A stretch of 64,000 nucleotides of DNA from positions 310,001-374,000 of the forward strand of contig NZ_JACBFP010000002.1 in assembly GCF_021401085.1 (NCBI RefSeq), read 5' to 3'. This document shows, piece after piece, positions 45,700-53,057 of this stretch; within the stretch, counting starts at the first letter, position 1, and every line of letters starts with the position of its first letter. The notes below the pieces were generated by a model. The model worked only from the letters and a program-made list of their open reading frames with translations, was not told the origin of the DNA and ran no database searches. The stretch is from Chryseobacterium sp. R2A-55 (GTDB lineage: Bacteria; Bacteroidota; Bacteroidia; Flavobacteriales; Weeksellaceae). The position numbers and the translations under genes are program-made.

Positions 45700-46276
45700 A
45701 GACATGGTATTGGAAAGAAAAAATCACACCCGCTTGAGAATATTATGTTCATCACAGTTAAAGGTATGTGTTTTGGGCAATTGAGAATATTCGGAAAATC
45801 AAATGAAATTACTACTATTCAAATGTTATTGGAGCTTCTGGATCTAAAAGTTGTCCACTTGAAAATTAATACAATGGACTTCCAAAGTGGAATTGTGATC
45901 AAGTTGTTGGAAGAGATGCTATCTGTTTTTTCGCTATATAGAGTTAGAAAAATATTTAGATTGAAAATAAAACCCAAAATTAAACAAGATGCTACTATGA
46001 CAGTGAAGTGATAATTCCGAAGAAATATTTGCAAAAGTGGGAGAAATCATTAGAAGATTAGGGAACAACTTTATTGAGGTTTGGATGTCATCTCGGGGAA
46101 GAAAAAAGCCGAAAGCAGGATCATCTTGTAGTTGAAAAATGTCGCTATAATTTGCATGTGAACTTAAAGCCTCTACCAGAAAGACAAGGACAAAATATAA
46201 GAAGATCAGCTTAAAAAGAGAGCGTAAGATAGCTTCCAGGGATGTAGCGTATCTCATTAAAATTCAAAATTTTTAA
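45700..46276 (+). mobile_element. Decayed ISAs1-family transposase
   Basis: The frame at 45745-46011 reads GMCFGQLRIFGKSNEITTIQ and MLLELLDLKVVHLKINTMDF, which parallels the middle of ISAs1 transposases (GQ-x-x-x-x-x-KSNEI-x-A-I-x-x-LL-x-LLDL, then ITIDAMGCQ). The aspartate of that second motif is changed to asparagine. Other frames then give CHLGEEKSRKQDHLVV, matching DV-x-FGEDKSR-x-x-D, and near 46210-46276 LKRERKIASRDVAYLIKI, matching the C-terminal end. Several frameshifts and stops separate these pieces and the N-terminal third is missing. No terminal inverted repeats or target duplication were recognised. The element is dead. The 200 bp before it (45495-45700) contain nothing I can name. 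Confidence 0.8.
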
Positions 46277-46329
46277 TGCATATAATCTAGGAATCTCTTG
46301 TCCAAGACCGGTATCTCAAAACTAAAAAC

Positions 46330-46337
46330 TATTTTTG
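46330..46337 (+). promoter_or_regulatory. Promoter -7 box (TATTTTTG) adjoining the MFS start codon
   Basis: The last G of TATTTTTG is 5 nt before ATG 46342, so the transcript probably starts at the ATG. Confidence 0.6.
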
Positions 46338-46341
46338 CAAA

Positions 46342-47580
46342 ATGTTTTCACTTGAGCCGATCCGTACGCTTAAAATCAGGGAATTCAGAAATCTGATGAC
46401 CGGGAGGTTTTTCCTGGTTTTGTCTTTCAGAATGTTGGCTACTTTGATGGGATGGTGGATTTACCAGTTGACCCACGATCCGTTCTCGATTGGCTTGATC
46501 GGCTTGTCTGAGGTCATTCCGGCTGTTTCCACTGCGCTTTATGCGGGACACGTCATCGATAATTCCGAAAAGAAAAGGTTGTTGTTGATCTGCAATTATG
46601 CCTATGTTTTCCTGATTGCTCTTTTAGCGATTCCGGCTTTTTATGGTGATAATTTGCTGCATTTAGACAATCGGCATATCACGTATTTTATCTATACGAT
46701 TATCTTTTTAACCGGATTTTGCCGCGCATTTTTGGGACCGATTATTCCATCCATGATTCCCAAAATAGTTCCGCGCGAAACTTTGCCGAACGCGATTACC
46801 TTAAACCAAGGAACTTTCCTCACGGCTTCGGTTACGGGTCACGCTTTAGGCGGATTCATGATTCACTGGATTGATATTTCCGGAACTGTTTTGGTGGTGG
46901 TGGGAATGATGATTTTTTCGTCGGTTTTCTTTTGGCTGCTGAATAAACACCACCCTGAAATCAAGAAAAAGCAGATCAATGTAATGCAAAGCATGCGCGA
47001 AGGAATTTCCTATATTTACAAGACTAAAGAGATTTTGGGTGCACTTTGTCTCGATATGTTTGCGGTACTTTTCGGTGGAGCGGTGGCGATGATTCCGGTT
47101 TATGCAACTGATATCCTAAAGGTTGGTTCAGAAGGTTTCGGTTTGCTGAATGCCGCTTCAGATATAGGTTCTATGTGCATTATCGCATTTTTGGCATTTG
47201 TTCCGTTACAGAAAAATCAGGGAAAAATGCTGCTTTTTGCGGTTGCCGGATTTGGGTTGTGCATCATAGGATTTGGATTCTCAAAACTGTATTGGCTTTC
47301 TTTTGGATTGTTGATGCTCAGCGGAATGTTGGATGGAATTTCTGTGGTCATCCGTGGAACGATTGTCCAGCTGAAAACCCCGGAATACATCCGCGGAAGA
47401 GTTTTGAGTGTGAATTCCATTTTCATCATGTCAAGTAATGAAATGGGACAGTTTGAAAGCGGAGTTGCCGCAAAACTTCTGGGCGTTGTCCGTTCTGTAG
47501 TTTTTGGTGGAACGATGACTTTGCTGGTCGCTTTGATTGTCGGAACTTCGGTGCCGAAATTGAGAAAGATGAACTATTGA
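46342..47580 (+). CDS. Major facilitator superfamily transporter
   Basis: The 412-residue protein has about 10-12 hydrophobic helices and the outline of the MFS_3/enterobactin-exporter-like group (RNLMTGRFFLVLSFRMLAT, ALYAGHVIDNSEKKRLLL, and YIRGRVLSVNSIF near the end). The D-x-x-x-R/K-type loop 2-3 motif is visible as DNSEKKR. The substrate is unknown; efflux of a small molecule is likely. It is followed by a SugE-like efflux gene on the same strand 95 bp away. Confidence 0.88.
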   Translation: MFSLEPIRTLKIREFRNLMTGRFFLVLSFRMLATLMGWWIYQLTHDPFSIGLIGLSEVIPAVSTALYAGHVIDNSEKKRLLLICNYAYVFLIALLAIPAFYGDNLLHLDNRHITYFIYTIIFLTGFCRAFLGPIIPSMIPKIVPRETLPNAITLNQGTFLTASVTGHALGGFMIHWIDISGTVLVVVGMMIFSSVFFWLLNKHHPEIKKKQINVMQSMREGISYIYKTKEILGALCLDMFAVLFGGAVAMIPVYATDILKVGSEGFGLLNAASDIGSMCIIAFLAFVPLQKNQGKMLLFAVAGFGLCIIGFGFSKLYWLSFGLLMLSGMLDGISVVIRGTIVQLKTPEYIRGRVLSVNSIFIMSSNEMGQFESGVAAKLLGVVRSVVFGGTMTLLVALIVGTSVPKLRKMNY

Positions 47581-47643
47581 ACATGAATTTTACTCCGCAA
47601 GTGAATTTGTTTTTTTTCTGAAACATTAAACCTTAAAATCTAT

Positions 47644-47657
47644 CTGTCGGGAGACAG
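47644..47657. repeat. Dispersed 14-bp palindrome, copy 3 (upstream of sugE)
   Basis: CTGTCGGGAGACAG has the same arms as the copies at 15558 and 31629, with loop GGGA. It lies about 18 bp upstream of the sugE ATG. Confidence 0.6.
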
Positions 47658-47675
47658 GCCTGAAACAAAAACTTT

Positions 47676-48014
47676 ATGAACTGGATTATTTTGATTATTG
47701 CCGGATTATTTGAAACCGGATTTGCTACATGTCTTGGAAAGGCGCAGGAAAGTTCCGGAAAGGAAAGTATGTTTTGGTGGGGCGGATTTGTGGTCGCACT
47801 TTTTATCAGTATGTTTTTGATGTATAAATCGATATCTTATGGAAATAATCCCATTCCGATTGGAACCGCTTATGCAGTCTGGACCGGAATCGGTGCGGTG
47901 GGTGGAGTTTTGGCGGGGATTTTTATTTTTAATGAACCGGCCGCTTTTTGGCGGATGTTTTTTGTCTGCACGCTGATCGCTTCAGTGGTCGGACTGAAAA
48001 TGGTTTCGAATTAG
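47676..48014 (+). CDS. sugE: SMR-family efflux protein, SugE/Gdx type
   Basis: The 112-residue protein has four membrane helices and the essential glutamate in the first (IAGLFETGFATCLGKA, E13). The segment PIGTAYAVWTGIGAVGG is typical of small multidrug resistance proteins. The G-x-A-Y-A-V-W-T-G-I-G pattern and LGKA rather than KYSEGF point to the SugE/Gdx branch, which exports guanidinium. No guanidine riboswitch was recognised upstream. The protein works as an antiparallel dimer. Confidence 0.88.
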   Translation: MNWIILIIAGLFETGFATCLGKAQESSGKESMFWWGGFVVALFISMFLMYKSISYGNNPIPIGTAYAVWTGIGAVGGVLAGIFIFNEPAAFWRMFFVCTLIASVVGLKMVSN

Positions 48015-48020
48015 ATATTT

Positions 48021-49520
48021 CTACATCTTGAACTTCTCCAGAAAATCTCCAATTTTCCGGTCATTTGCCAGTCTCGGAATTTTGTTTTGCCCGCCCAGTT
48101 TTCCTTGGGATTTTGCGTAATCATGGAAAGTGTTTTTCTTTAGCTTCGTAATGATTAACGGCTGCAGCACATTTCCCGCAATCAAGTCGTCATAATAAGT
48201 GTTTCGTTTCCGTAACTCTTCGTCTAGATTTTTTCTGAAGTCTTCGATGTTTTCAGGTTCTTTTTCAAACTCGATGAACCATTCGTGATAAGGCAAACCA
48301 GCGTTTGGATTCACTTGTGGTGCCAAATGAAACTCCGTGATCTGTGCAGGATATTTTTCTACGGTAGCCTTCATGGCTTCTTCCACTTCAAAAGCAATGA
48401 CGTGCTCCCCGAAAGCGGAAGTGAAATGTTTCGTGCGTCCCGAAACCAAAATCCGGTAGGGATCTTTTGAAATAAAACGAATCACGTCGCCAATCGAGTA
48501 GGCCCAAAGTCCGGAATTAGTCGTGAGAATTAACGCATAATCTTTGTTGAGTTCCACTTCTTTTAAAGTTAATCTTTTGGCATCCGGTTTTCCATATTCA
48601 TCAAGTGGAATGAATTCATAAAAAATTCCATGATTCGTCAAAAGCAATAGACCTTCTTTTTGGAAATCATCCTGAAAGGCAAAAAAACCTTCGCTCGCCG
48701 GAAAAGTCTGTATGATATCCACTTTTTTCCCGAGGAGTTCGTTCATTTTTTCGCGGTAGGGTTCGTAATTGACACCGCCTGTGATGATGAGCTGCAGATT
48801 GGGGAATAAGTCGGTGATTTTCTTGCCGTTTCTTTCAATCAATTTTTCAAAATACATGATCAGCCAAGGCGGAATCCCGGAAATCAAGGTCATGTTTTCC
48901 TTTTCGGTCTCTTTTACGATTTCGTGCACTTTGGTTTCCCAATCTTCGATGAGGTTGGTTTTCAGGCTTGGCAAACGGTTTTTTTGGAGATAGTTTGGAA
49001 TATGGTGAGCCACGATTCCGGAAAGTCGCCCGGTTTTTATTCCGTTCATTTCCTCCAGTTGCGGACTTCCCTGCAGGAAAATCATCTTTCCTGAAACGAA
49101 ATCTGCATTGTTTTTTTGGGCGATATAATGAAAAATGGCACTTTGGGCAGCTGCGATCTGAAACGGCATTCCTTCCTTGGAAATAGGGATGTATTTTGAA
49201 CCGGAAGTCGTTCCGGAAGTTTTTGCAAAATATTCAGGAGTTTCTGGCCAAAGGATATTGCTCTGGCCTCGTTTTATTTTTTCGATGTAGGGTTTCAAAT
49301 CTTCGTAGTCAGCAACCGGAACTTGAGTCTGGAAGGTGAGAATGTCTGTGATTTCCTCGAAATTTCTTTCTCTTCCAAAAAGTGTTTTTCCGGCAGTTTT
49401 TACCAAAGAAACCAATAACTTTTCCTGGTCTTCAAGAGCATTTTTCTTAAAGCTTTCGGTTTCCTTGACGTGTCTTTTCGCCCAGATTAGCGCGATTTTC
49501 CGTTTAATGAAATTTAACAT
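48021..49520 (-). CDS. GH3-family acyl-adenylating protein
   Basis: The 499-residue protein is of the GH3 (auxin-responsive promoter) family of acyl-acid amido synthetases. Visible motifs are the ATP-binding YFAKTSGTTSGSKYIPIS, the segment IITGGVNYEPY and LWAYSIGDVIRFI. In plants GH3 enzymes join amino acids to hormones; the bacterial substrate is unknown. Length is slightly short of plant enzymes (about 600). It stands alone, convergent with sugE (6 bp apart), and its -7 box adjoins the ATG. Confidence 0.9.
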   Translation of the reverse strand: MLNFIKRKIALIWAKRHVKETESFKKNALEDQEKLLVSLVKTAGKTLFGRERNFEEITDILTFQTQVPVADYEDLKPYIEKIKRGQSNILWPETPEYFAKTSGTTSGSKYIPISKEGMPFQIAAAQSAIFHYIAQKNNADFVSGKMIFLQGSPQLEEMNGIKTGRLSGIVAHHIPNYLQKNRLPSLKTNLIEDWETKVHEIVKETEKENMTLISGIPPWLIMYFEKLIERNGKKITDLFPNLQLIITGGVNYEPYREKMNELLGKKVDIIQTFPASEGFFAFQDDFQKEGLLLLTNHGIFYEFIPLDEYGKPDAKRLTLKEVELNKDYALILTTNSGLWAYSIGDVIRFISKDPYRILVSGRTKHFTSAFGEHVIAFEVEEAMKATVEKYPAQITEFHLAPQVNPNAGLPYHEWFIEFEKEPENIEDFRKNLDEELRKRNTYYDDLIAGNVLQPLIITKLKKNTFHDYAKSQGKLGGQNKIPRLANDRKIGDFLEKFKM

Positions 49521-49524
49521 AGGA

Positions 49525-49532
49525 CAAATTTA
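49525..49532 (-). promoter_or_regulatory. Promoter -7 box (TAAATTTG) adjoining the GH3 start codon
   Basis: Minus-strand TAAATTTG ends 5 nt before ATG 49520, as at several other genes here. Confidence 0.6.
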
Positions 49533-49539
49533 GATGATT

Positions 49540-50127
49540 TTAAAGATAAAATCTTAGTCCAAGCGAAAAATTAAAAAGTGTGGGTTTTGCATAATATTTT
49601 TGAACAGCGGAATCATCCATCTCCGTGAAATTGGTCAGGAAATAGAATTTCGGACTGGCAAAAACATAGATTTTCTTTTTAGAAGAAATGCCGTAAAGTG
49701 CTTTTGCACCGAGTATAAAACTGGAACCACCTTCCCGGAAATCCTTGCTGCTGTAGTTTGATTTGCTTACAATGCTGTTGAAACCACTACCAATAAATGC
49801 TTCAGCATCAAAACGTTCCGAAATCGGATGACGGTAAAACGCGTAAATATCTCCGCTGGTAAATTGCGGACTGTGCAGATTCCCGAAAACCGACTGCTCT
49901 TTTACATTGCCGTAAGCTTTATCAAAATCGAATCCTATACCAAAATTTTTGATGACAAAAAAACTCAGACCAAGTCCGAAACCCGCGAAAGTTCCCGTTC
50001 CATCGGCGATGTAATTATTGCCAATACCGGTATAAGTGTTTCCTTTTACTTCAAAATTAAAGTTGTTTCTCTTTTGTGCGCACAGTGAAATAGCCATCAG
50101 CAAAAACAAATAACCAAATTTTTTCAT
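49540..50127 (-). CDS. Outer-membrane beta-barrel protein, cassette copy 2
   Basis: The 195-residue protein has a signal peptide (MKKFGYLFLLMAISLCAQ) and the alternating pattern of an eight-strand barrel (GFGLGLSFFVIKNFGIGFDFD, GDIYAFYRHPI), ending with the barrel-type FSLGLRFYL. It is not a named family to me. Its start codon overlaps the stop of the small lipoprotein gene upstream (ATGA, 50124-50127). The same pair recurs just upstream with a clearly related barrel at 50565. Confidence 0.75.
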   Translation of the reverse strand: MKKFGYLFLLMAISLCAQKRNNFNFEVKGNTYTGIGNNYIADGTGTFAGFGLGLSFFVIKNFGIGFDFDKAYGNVKEQSVFGNLHSPQFTSGDIYAFYRHPISERFDAEAFIGSGFNSIVSKSNYSSKDFREGGSSFILGAKALYGISSKKKIYVFASPKFYFLTNFTEMDDSAVQKYYAKPTLFNFSLGLRFYL

Positions 50128-50495
50128 AGCGCAACATTGATGTTTGAAAATTTGAAATAACTTTTCCCTGAAGGCAGTACAATCGTGGTGGAATCATAGG
50201 AAAGTTTACATTCCACATTGCTTTGGTAAGAAATGATTTTTCGGCCGATTTCCAGGTGTTTTTCTGAATTTGTTCCGGGACCGCCCATTTTGAAAGTGCC
50301 GTCGGATTTTGTTTGGGTTTCCGTGATCACGATGTTTCCCGCGGAAATCTTGAGCGGTAATTGAGCATTGGCGTTTCCGGAGATTTTACCTTCTACGAAG
50401 ACTCTGGAATTGTCTACATATTGCGGTTCGCATCTGCTGGTTGTCAACAAAAAAGTCATTGGAAAAACTGCCGCCCAAAGTGATATTATTTTCAT
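50124..50495 (-). CDS. Small lipoprotein, cassette copy 2
   Basis: The 123-residue protein has a hydrophobic start and a possible lipobox at LTTSRC (C22), less canonical than that of its paralogue. The mature part is a small beta-sandwich-like domain (VEGKISGNANAQLPLKISAG, SDGTFKMGGPG) similar to carboxypeptidase-regulatory folds. It matches the 122-residue lipoprotein at 51173 throughout, including G-K-I-(S/T)-G and the C-terminal P-(S/T)-G-(K/S)-(S/T)-Y. A weak box (TACCTTTC) lies about 14 nt upstream. Confidence 0.7.
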   Translation of the reverse strand: MKIISLWAAVFPMTFLLTTSRCEPQYVDNSRVFVEGKISGNANAQLPLKISAGNIVITETQTKSDGTFKMGGPGTNSEKHLEIGRKIISYQSNVECKLSYDSTTIVLPSGKSYFKFSNINVAL

Positions 50496-50564
50496 TCCTG
50501 ATTTTTTGGAAAGGTAGCGTTTTATTTAGCAAGAAAACTTGATTTCAATCAAGATGGACTTTTT

Positions 50565-51176
50565 TTAGAATTGATATCGGTATCCCAATCCAAAACTTAT
50601 GAAAGTGGATTGGTTATAGAACTTTTCAATGTCCTTATTCTCGTTGTAAATATTGGTTTTATAGGTGTTGAGTTTTGCAGAAAGAAAAACCTGCTGTGGA
50701 TCGGTCAGAATATAGATCAGTTTTGCGCCGAGGTTAATTCCGCTTCCCAGATTGACGTTTTTGGCACTTTTTTCATCGATGAAAAGATTGGTTTGTCGGT
50801 AAAAAGTAAATCCGGCCATTTCCTCGAGAAAAAAATCTTCGGAAAGATAATCGCGGTGTGTGAGGAAAAAATCAAAGGAAGTGATAGACGGGGAACCAAT
50901 GTTTCCGTATTTGCTCTCTTCGCCATAAATCACATTGGAATAAAGAAAGTTCACATCCAAACCTACGCCGAAATTGATGGGCGTCATCAAATTGCCGCCG
51001 AATCCAAAACCAAAAAAAGGTCTGACCAACTTGGAAAATGCATTGTTTCCCACGGCGGTCATCAGAATCATTTTGGCATCAATATTTGCGACCACATCCA
51101 GATCAAATTTCTTTTTCTTTTGCGAAAAAAGCAGGGTGGAAGAAAGCAAAAAAAGCAGTGCGAGTTTTCTCATCAT
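50565..51176 (-). CDS. Outer-membrane beta-barrel protein, cassette copy 1
   Basis: The 203-residue protein has a signal peptide (ending LLFSQKKK) and a predicted barrel with FFGFGFGGNLMTPINFGVGLD, FFLTHRDYLSEDFFLEEMAGF and a C-terminal FGLGYRYQF. It aligns with the barrel at 49540 in order and length (shared pattern of an early GFG strand, then D-x-x-x-x-x-R-x-x-x-S-E-x-F, then G-x-x-L-I-Y/G-x-x-A-L-Y). The start is ATG 51176 or 51173; both overlap the stop of the upstream lipoprotein gene. Confidence 0.75.
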   Translation of the reverse strand: MMRKLALLFLLSSTLLFSQKKKKFDLDVVANIDAKMILMTAVGNNAFSKLVRPFFGFGFGGNLMTPINFGVGLDVNFLYSNVIYGEESKYGNIGSPSITSFDFFLTHRDYLSEDFFLEEMAGFTFYRQTNLFIDEKSAKNVNLGSGINLGAKLIYILTDPQQVFLSAKLNTYKTNIYNENKDIEKFYNQSTFISFGLGYRYQF

Positions 51177-51541
51177 TCCAGAATTATTTCATTAAAAGTG
51201 ATGTAGGTACTTCCGGTCGGAATTCTGATCTGCAGTTTATCTGCGGAGAGTTCGCAACCATTCTTCGAGGCAGAAAAGGTTTTGATTTTTTTATTCAAAA
51301 CCAAAGAAAAAGTTGGGTTGGGAAGCGGTCCTGAAAGCGTGAAATCACCAGAACCGTCTGGAGCTGTCGATGCCACAATCACTTGATCGCTAATAAGTTT
51401 TATGGTTATGGTATTGTAATCTACCTGTGTTCCGGTGATTTTTCCTGTTACGTATCCTCTGGAATTGCTGGGATCACTGCTGTTGCAGGAAGAAAAAGAA
51501 AACCACAAAAAAAGGCAGCAAATGTAAATATAAAACCTCAT
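51173..51541 (-). CDS. Small lipoprotein, cassette copy 1
   Basis: The 122-residue protein has a lipoprotein signal with lipobox SFSSC (C19), then a Ser-rich linker and a small beta domain (YVTGKITGTQVDYNTITIKL, DGSGDFTLSGPL). It is the paralogue of the protein at 50124. A box TATCTTTA lies about 11 nt upstream of the ATG. Its stop overlaps the start of the barrel gene, so the two products are probably made together and may work together in the outer membrane. Confidence 0.75.
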   Translation of the reverse strand: MRFYIYICCLFLWFSFSSCNSSDPSNSRGYVTGKITGTQVDYNTITIKLISDQVIVASTAPDGSGDFTLSGPLPNPTFSLVLNKKIKTFSASKNGCELSADKLQIRIPTGSTYITFNEIILE

Positions 51542-51612
51542 TTTTTTGCTTTAAAGATAAATAAAATAGTGTGAACGAGTTCTTTGTCTTGTGAATGGAA
51601 ATGATTGTGCAT

Positions 51613-51637
51613 AAAAAAACCGCCCGAAAGCGGTTTT
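51613..51637 (-). terminator. Intrinsic terminator of the nuclease gene
   Basis: AAAACCGC and GCGGTTTT form the stem; on the minus strand a longer T-run follows. It lies 22 bp past the nuclease stop. Confidence 0.8.
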
Positions 51638-51658
51638 ATGATTGCAGATATCATTTTA

Positions 51659-52849
51659 TTAATTGTCCCTCTGCACCACTACGAAAGCTGGAAAGTGGTC
51701 GGAATAGCCGCCGGTAAATTTATCGCCATTCCAGGATCGGAACGGGTAACCCTTCCAGTTTCCTTCTTTGGTAATAAGGTAAGGCGGTGCGAAAATTTCG
51801 GTTTTGTATACGGAATATTCTTTCCCGACCTGATCAGAAATCAAATTTCCGGAAACAATAATCTGGTCGAAGAGATTGGGTGCATCTTGGTAAGCCAAAG
51901 AAGCAACTCCTTTCCTGTAAAGTGGGTACATCAAATTCAGATAAGGCGTATCTGGACTAAGATCTTTTGGGGTCCAAGCTGCTTTTAGATAGTTCTTCAG
52001 ACTTGAACTCACCGGATCATCATTAAAATCTCCCATAGCGAAAAGTTTGATGTGTGGATCGATAGCACGGACACTGTCCATTTGTTGTTTCAAGACCACT
52101 GCTGCAGCGTTTCTTCTAGGGACTGATTTTGCTTCGCCACCACTTCTTGAAGGCCAGTGATTCATGAAAACTGCGATTTTTTCGTTGTCCAGTAATCCGG
52201 TAACGACTAGGATATCACGGGTATAAACTCGTTTTCCGTCATCAAATATTTTGATTTCCTTTTTCAGTGAGTTGGTAGGGGTGAATCGTCTTTTCTGGTA
52301 AATAAGGGCCACATCAATTCCTCTTGCGTCATAAGAATTATAATGGATGATTCCATAATCGTATTTTGCGAGTTGTGGCTGCTTGATCAGATCCTGAATC
52401 ACTTGTCTGTTTTCCACTTCAATAAGTCCCACGATTGCAGGAGCGGTTTTGGTGTATTGTGCCCCCATTTCGGAGATGACCTGAGCTTCATTGGCCAACT
52501 TTTGTTTGTAGTTTTTGGTGTTCCAGTTTTTTCCGCTTCTCGGCGTGAAATCATCGGAAAGGATTTGGTTTCTTACCACTTTTTTCCCTTTCAGGAGGTT
52601 GTCGCTCCATTCTCCTTTATAATCTTCGGTAGTTTCCAGGTATTTTAATGAATCCAAAGGAACGCTTCTGTGAAAGGCAGGATTGCTGATGTCTTTAGTC
52701 CCATCAATATAATCTGCGGAAGCAATGGTGTCCCACAGGTTTTCCACATTTAGGAACCCGATGGTGGCCACTCTTCGCAGCTGACCTTTCTGCTGGGAAA
52801 AAGAATAGCAAAAAATTGCGATCGCTAACAAAGTGAGGAATTTTTTCAT
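51659..52849 (-). CDS. Exported endonuclease/exonuclease/phosphatase-family protein
   Basis: The 396-residue protein has a signal peptide (MKKFLTLLAIAIFCYSFSQ) and an EEP fold. Catalytic motifs are GFLNVENLWD, VGLIEVENRQVI, FMNHWPSRSGG, MGDFNDDPVSS and GGYSDHFPAFVVV (metal-binding N/E, catalytic H and the final D-H pair). Such enzymes cut DNA/RNA or phosphodiesters; the exact substrate is open. It is divergent from a TonB receptor and a DUF5689 lipoprotein, which suggests that released nucleotides, phosphate or other phosphodiester products are taken up by that pair. Confidence 0.9.
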   Translation of the reverse strand: MKKFLTLLAIAIFCYSFSQQKGQLRRVATIGFLNVENLWDTIASADYIDGTKDISNPAFHRSVPLDSLKYLETTEDYKGEWSDNLLKGKKVVRNQILSDDFTPRSGKNWNTKNYKQKLANEAQVISEMGAQYTKTAPAIVGLIEVENRQVIQDLIKQPQLAKYDYGIIHYNSYDARGIDVALIYQKRRFTPTNSLKKEIKIFDDGKRVYTRDILVVTGLLDNEKIAVFMNHWPSRSGGEAKSVPRRNAAAVVLKQQMDSVRAIDPHIKLFAMGDFNDDPVSSSLKNYLKAAWTPKDLSPDTPYLNLMYPLYRKGVASLAYQDAPNLFDQIIVSGNLISDQVGKEYSVYKTEIFAPPYLITKEGNWKGYPFRSWNGDKFTGGYSDHFPAFVVVQRDN

Positions 52850-52875
52850 TTTAAATAAAATAAGGTTTTGAGGTG

Positions 52876-52883
52876 CAAATCTA
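52876..52883 (-). promoter_or_regulatory. Promoter -7 box (TAGATTTG) of the nuclease gene
   Basis: On the minus strand TAGATTTG ends 27 nt before ATG 52849. Confidence 0.6.
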
Positions 52884-52911
52884 ATAATAAATTACAATCG
52901 ATCCGACTATA

Positions 52912-52927
52912 TTTTATCATGATAAAA
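52912..52927. promoter_or_regulatory. Perfect 16-bp palindrome between divergent promoters
   Basis: TTTTATCATGATAAAA is its own reverse complement. It lies 28 bp upstream of the nuclease -7 box and 60 bp upstream of the receptor -7 box, a good place for an operator acting on both. No matching known operator comes to mind. Confidence 0.55.
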
Positions 52928-52987
52928 GTTTTAAGGGAAATTTAAGTAAATTTATGTTAAAAAGTTTTAAGCTACTGATTTTTAGAC

Positions 52988-52995
52988 TAAATTTG
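52988..52995 (+). promoter_or_regulatory. Promoter -7 box (TAAATTTG) of the TonB receptor gene
   Basis: TAAATTTG is followed by a leader of about 57 nt before ATG 53058. Confidence 0.6.
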
Positions 52996-53029
52996 CAATC
53001 CCAATTCTCATAATATGGATTGGGAATTG
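52996..53029 (+). promoter_or_regulatory. Hairpin at the 5' end of the receptor transcript
   Basis: CAATCCCAAT (52996-53005) pairs with ATTGGG-A-ATTG (53019-53029), giving ten base pairs with one bulged A. It begins right at the predicted transcription start and could be a transcript-stabilising 5' hairpin or a protein-binding site. Confidence 0.5.
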
Positions 53030-53057
53030 TCAAGAAAGTTAAAATTAAATTATAAAC

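Noticed and set aside
45934-46257. 107-codon minus-strand ORF
   Set aside because: It lies opposite the decayed ISAs1 transposase, whose sense-strand pieces align with the family.
47581-47675. Possible guanidine riboswitch before sugE
   Set aside because: The 95-bp spacer holds only the 14-bp palindrome; no guanidine I, II or III core could be made out by eye.
50571-51206. 211-codon plus-strand ORF opposite the cassette barrel gene
   Set aside because: It is antisense to a barrel gene with a good signal peptide and overlapping partner; the antisense translation has no family features.
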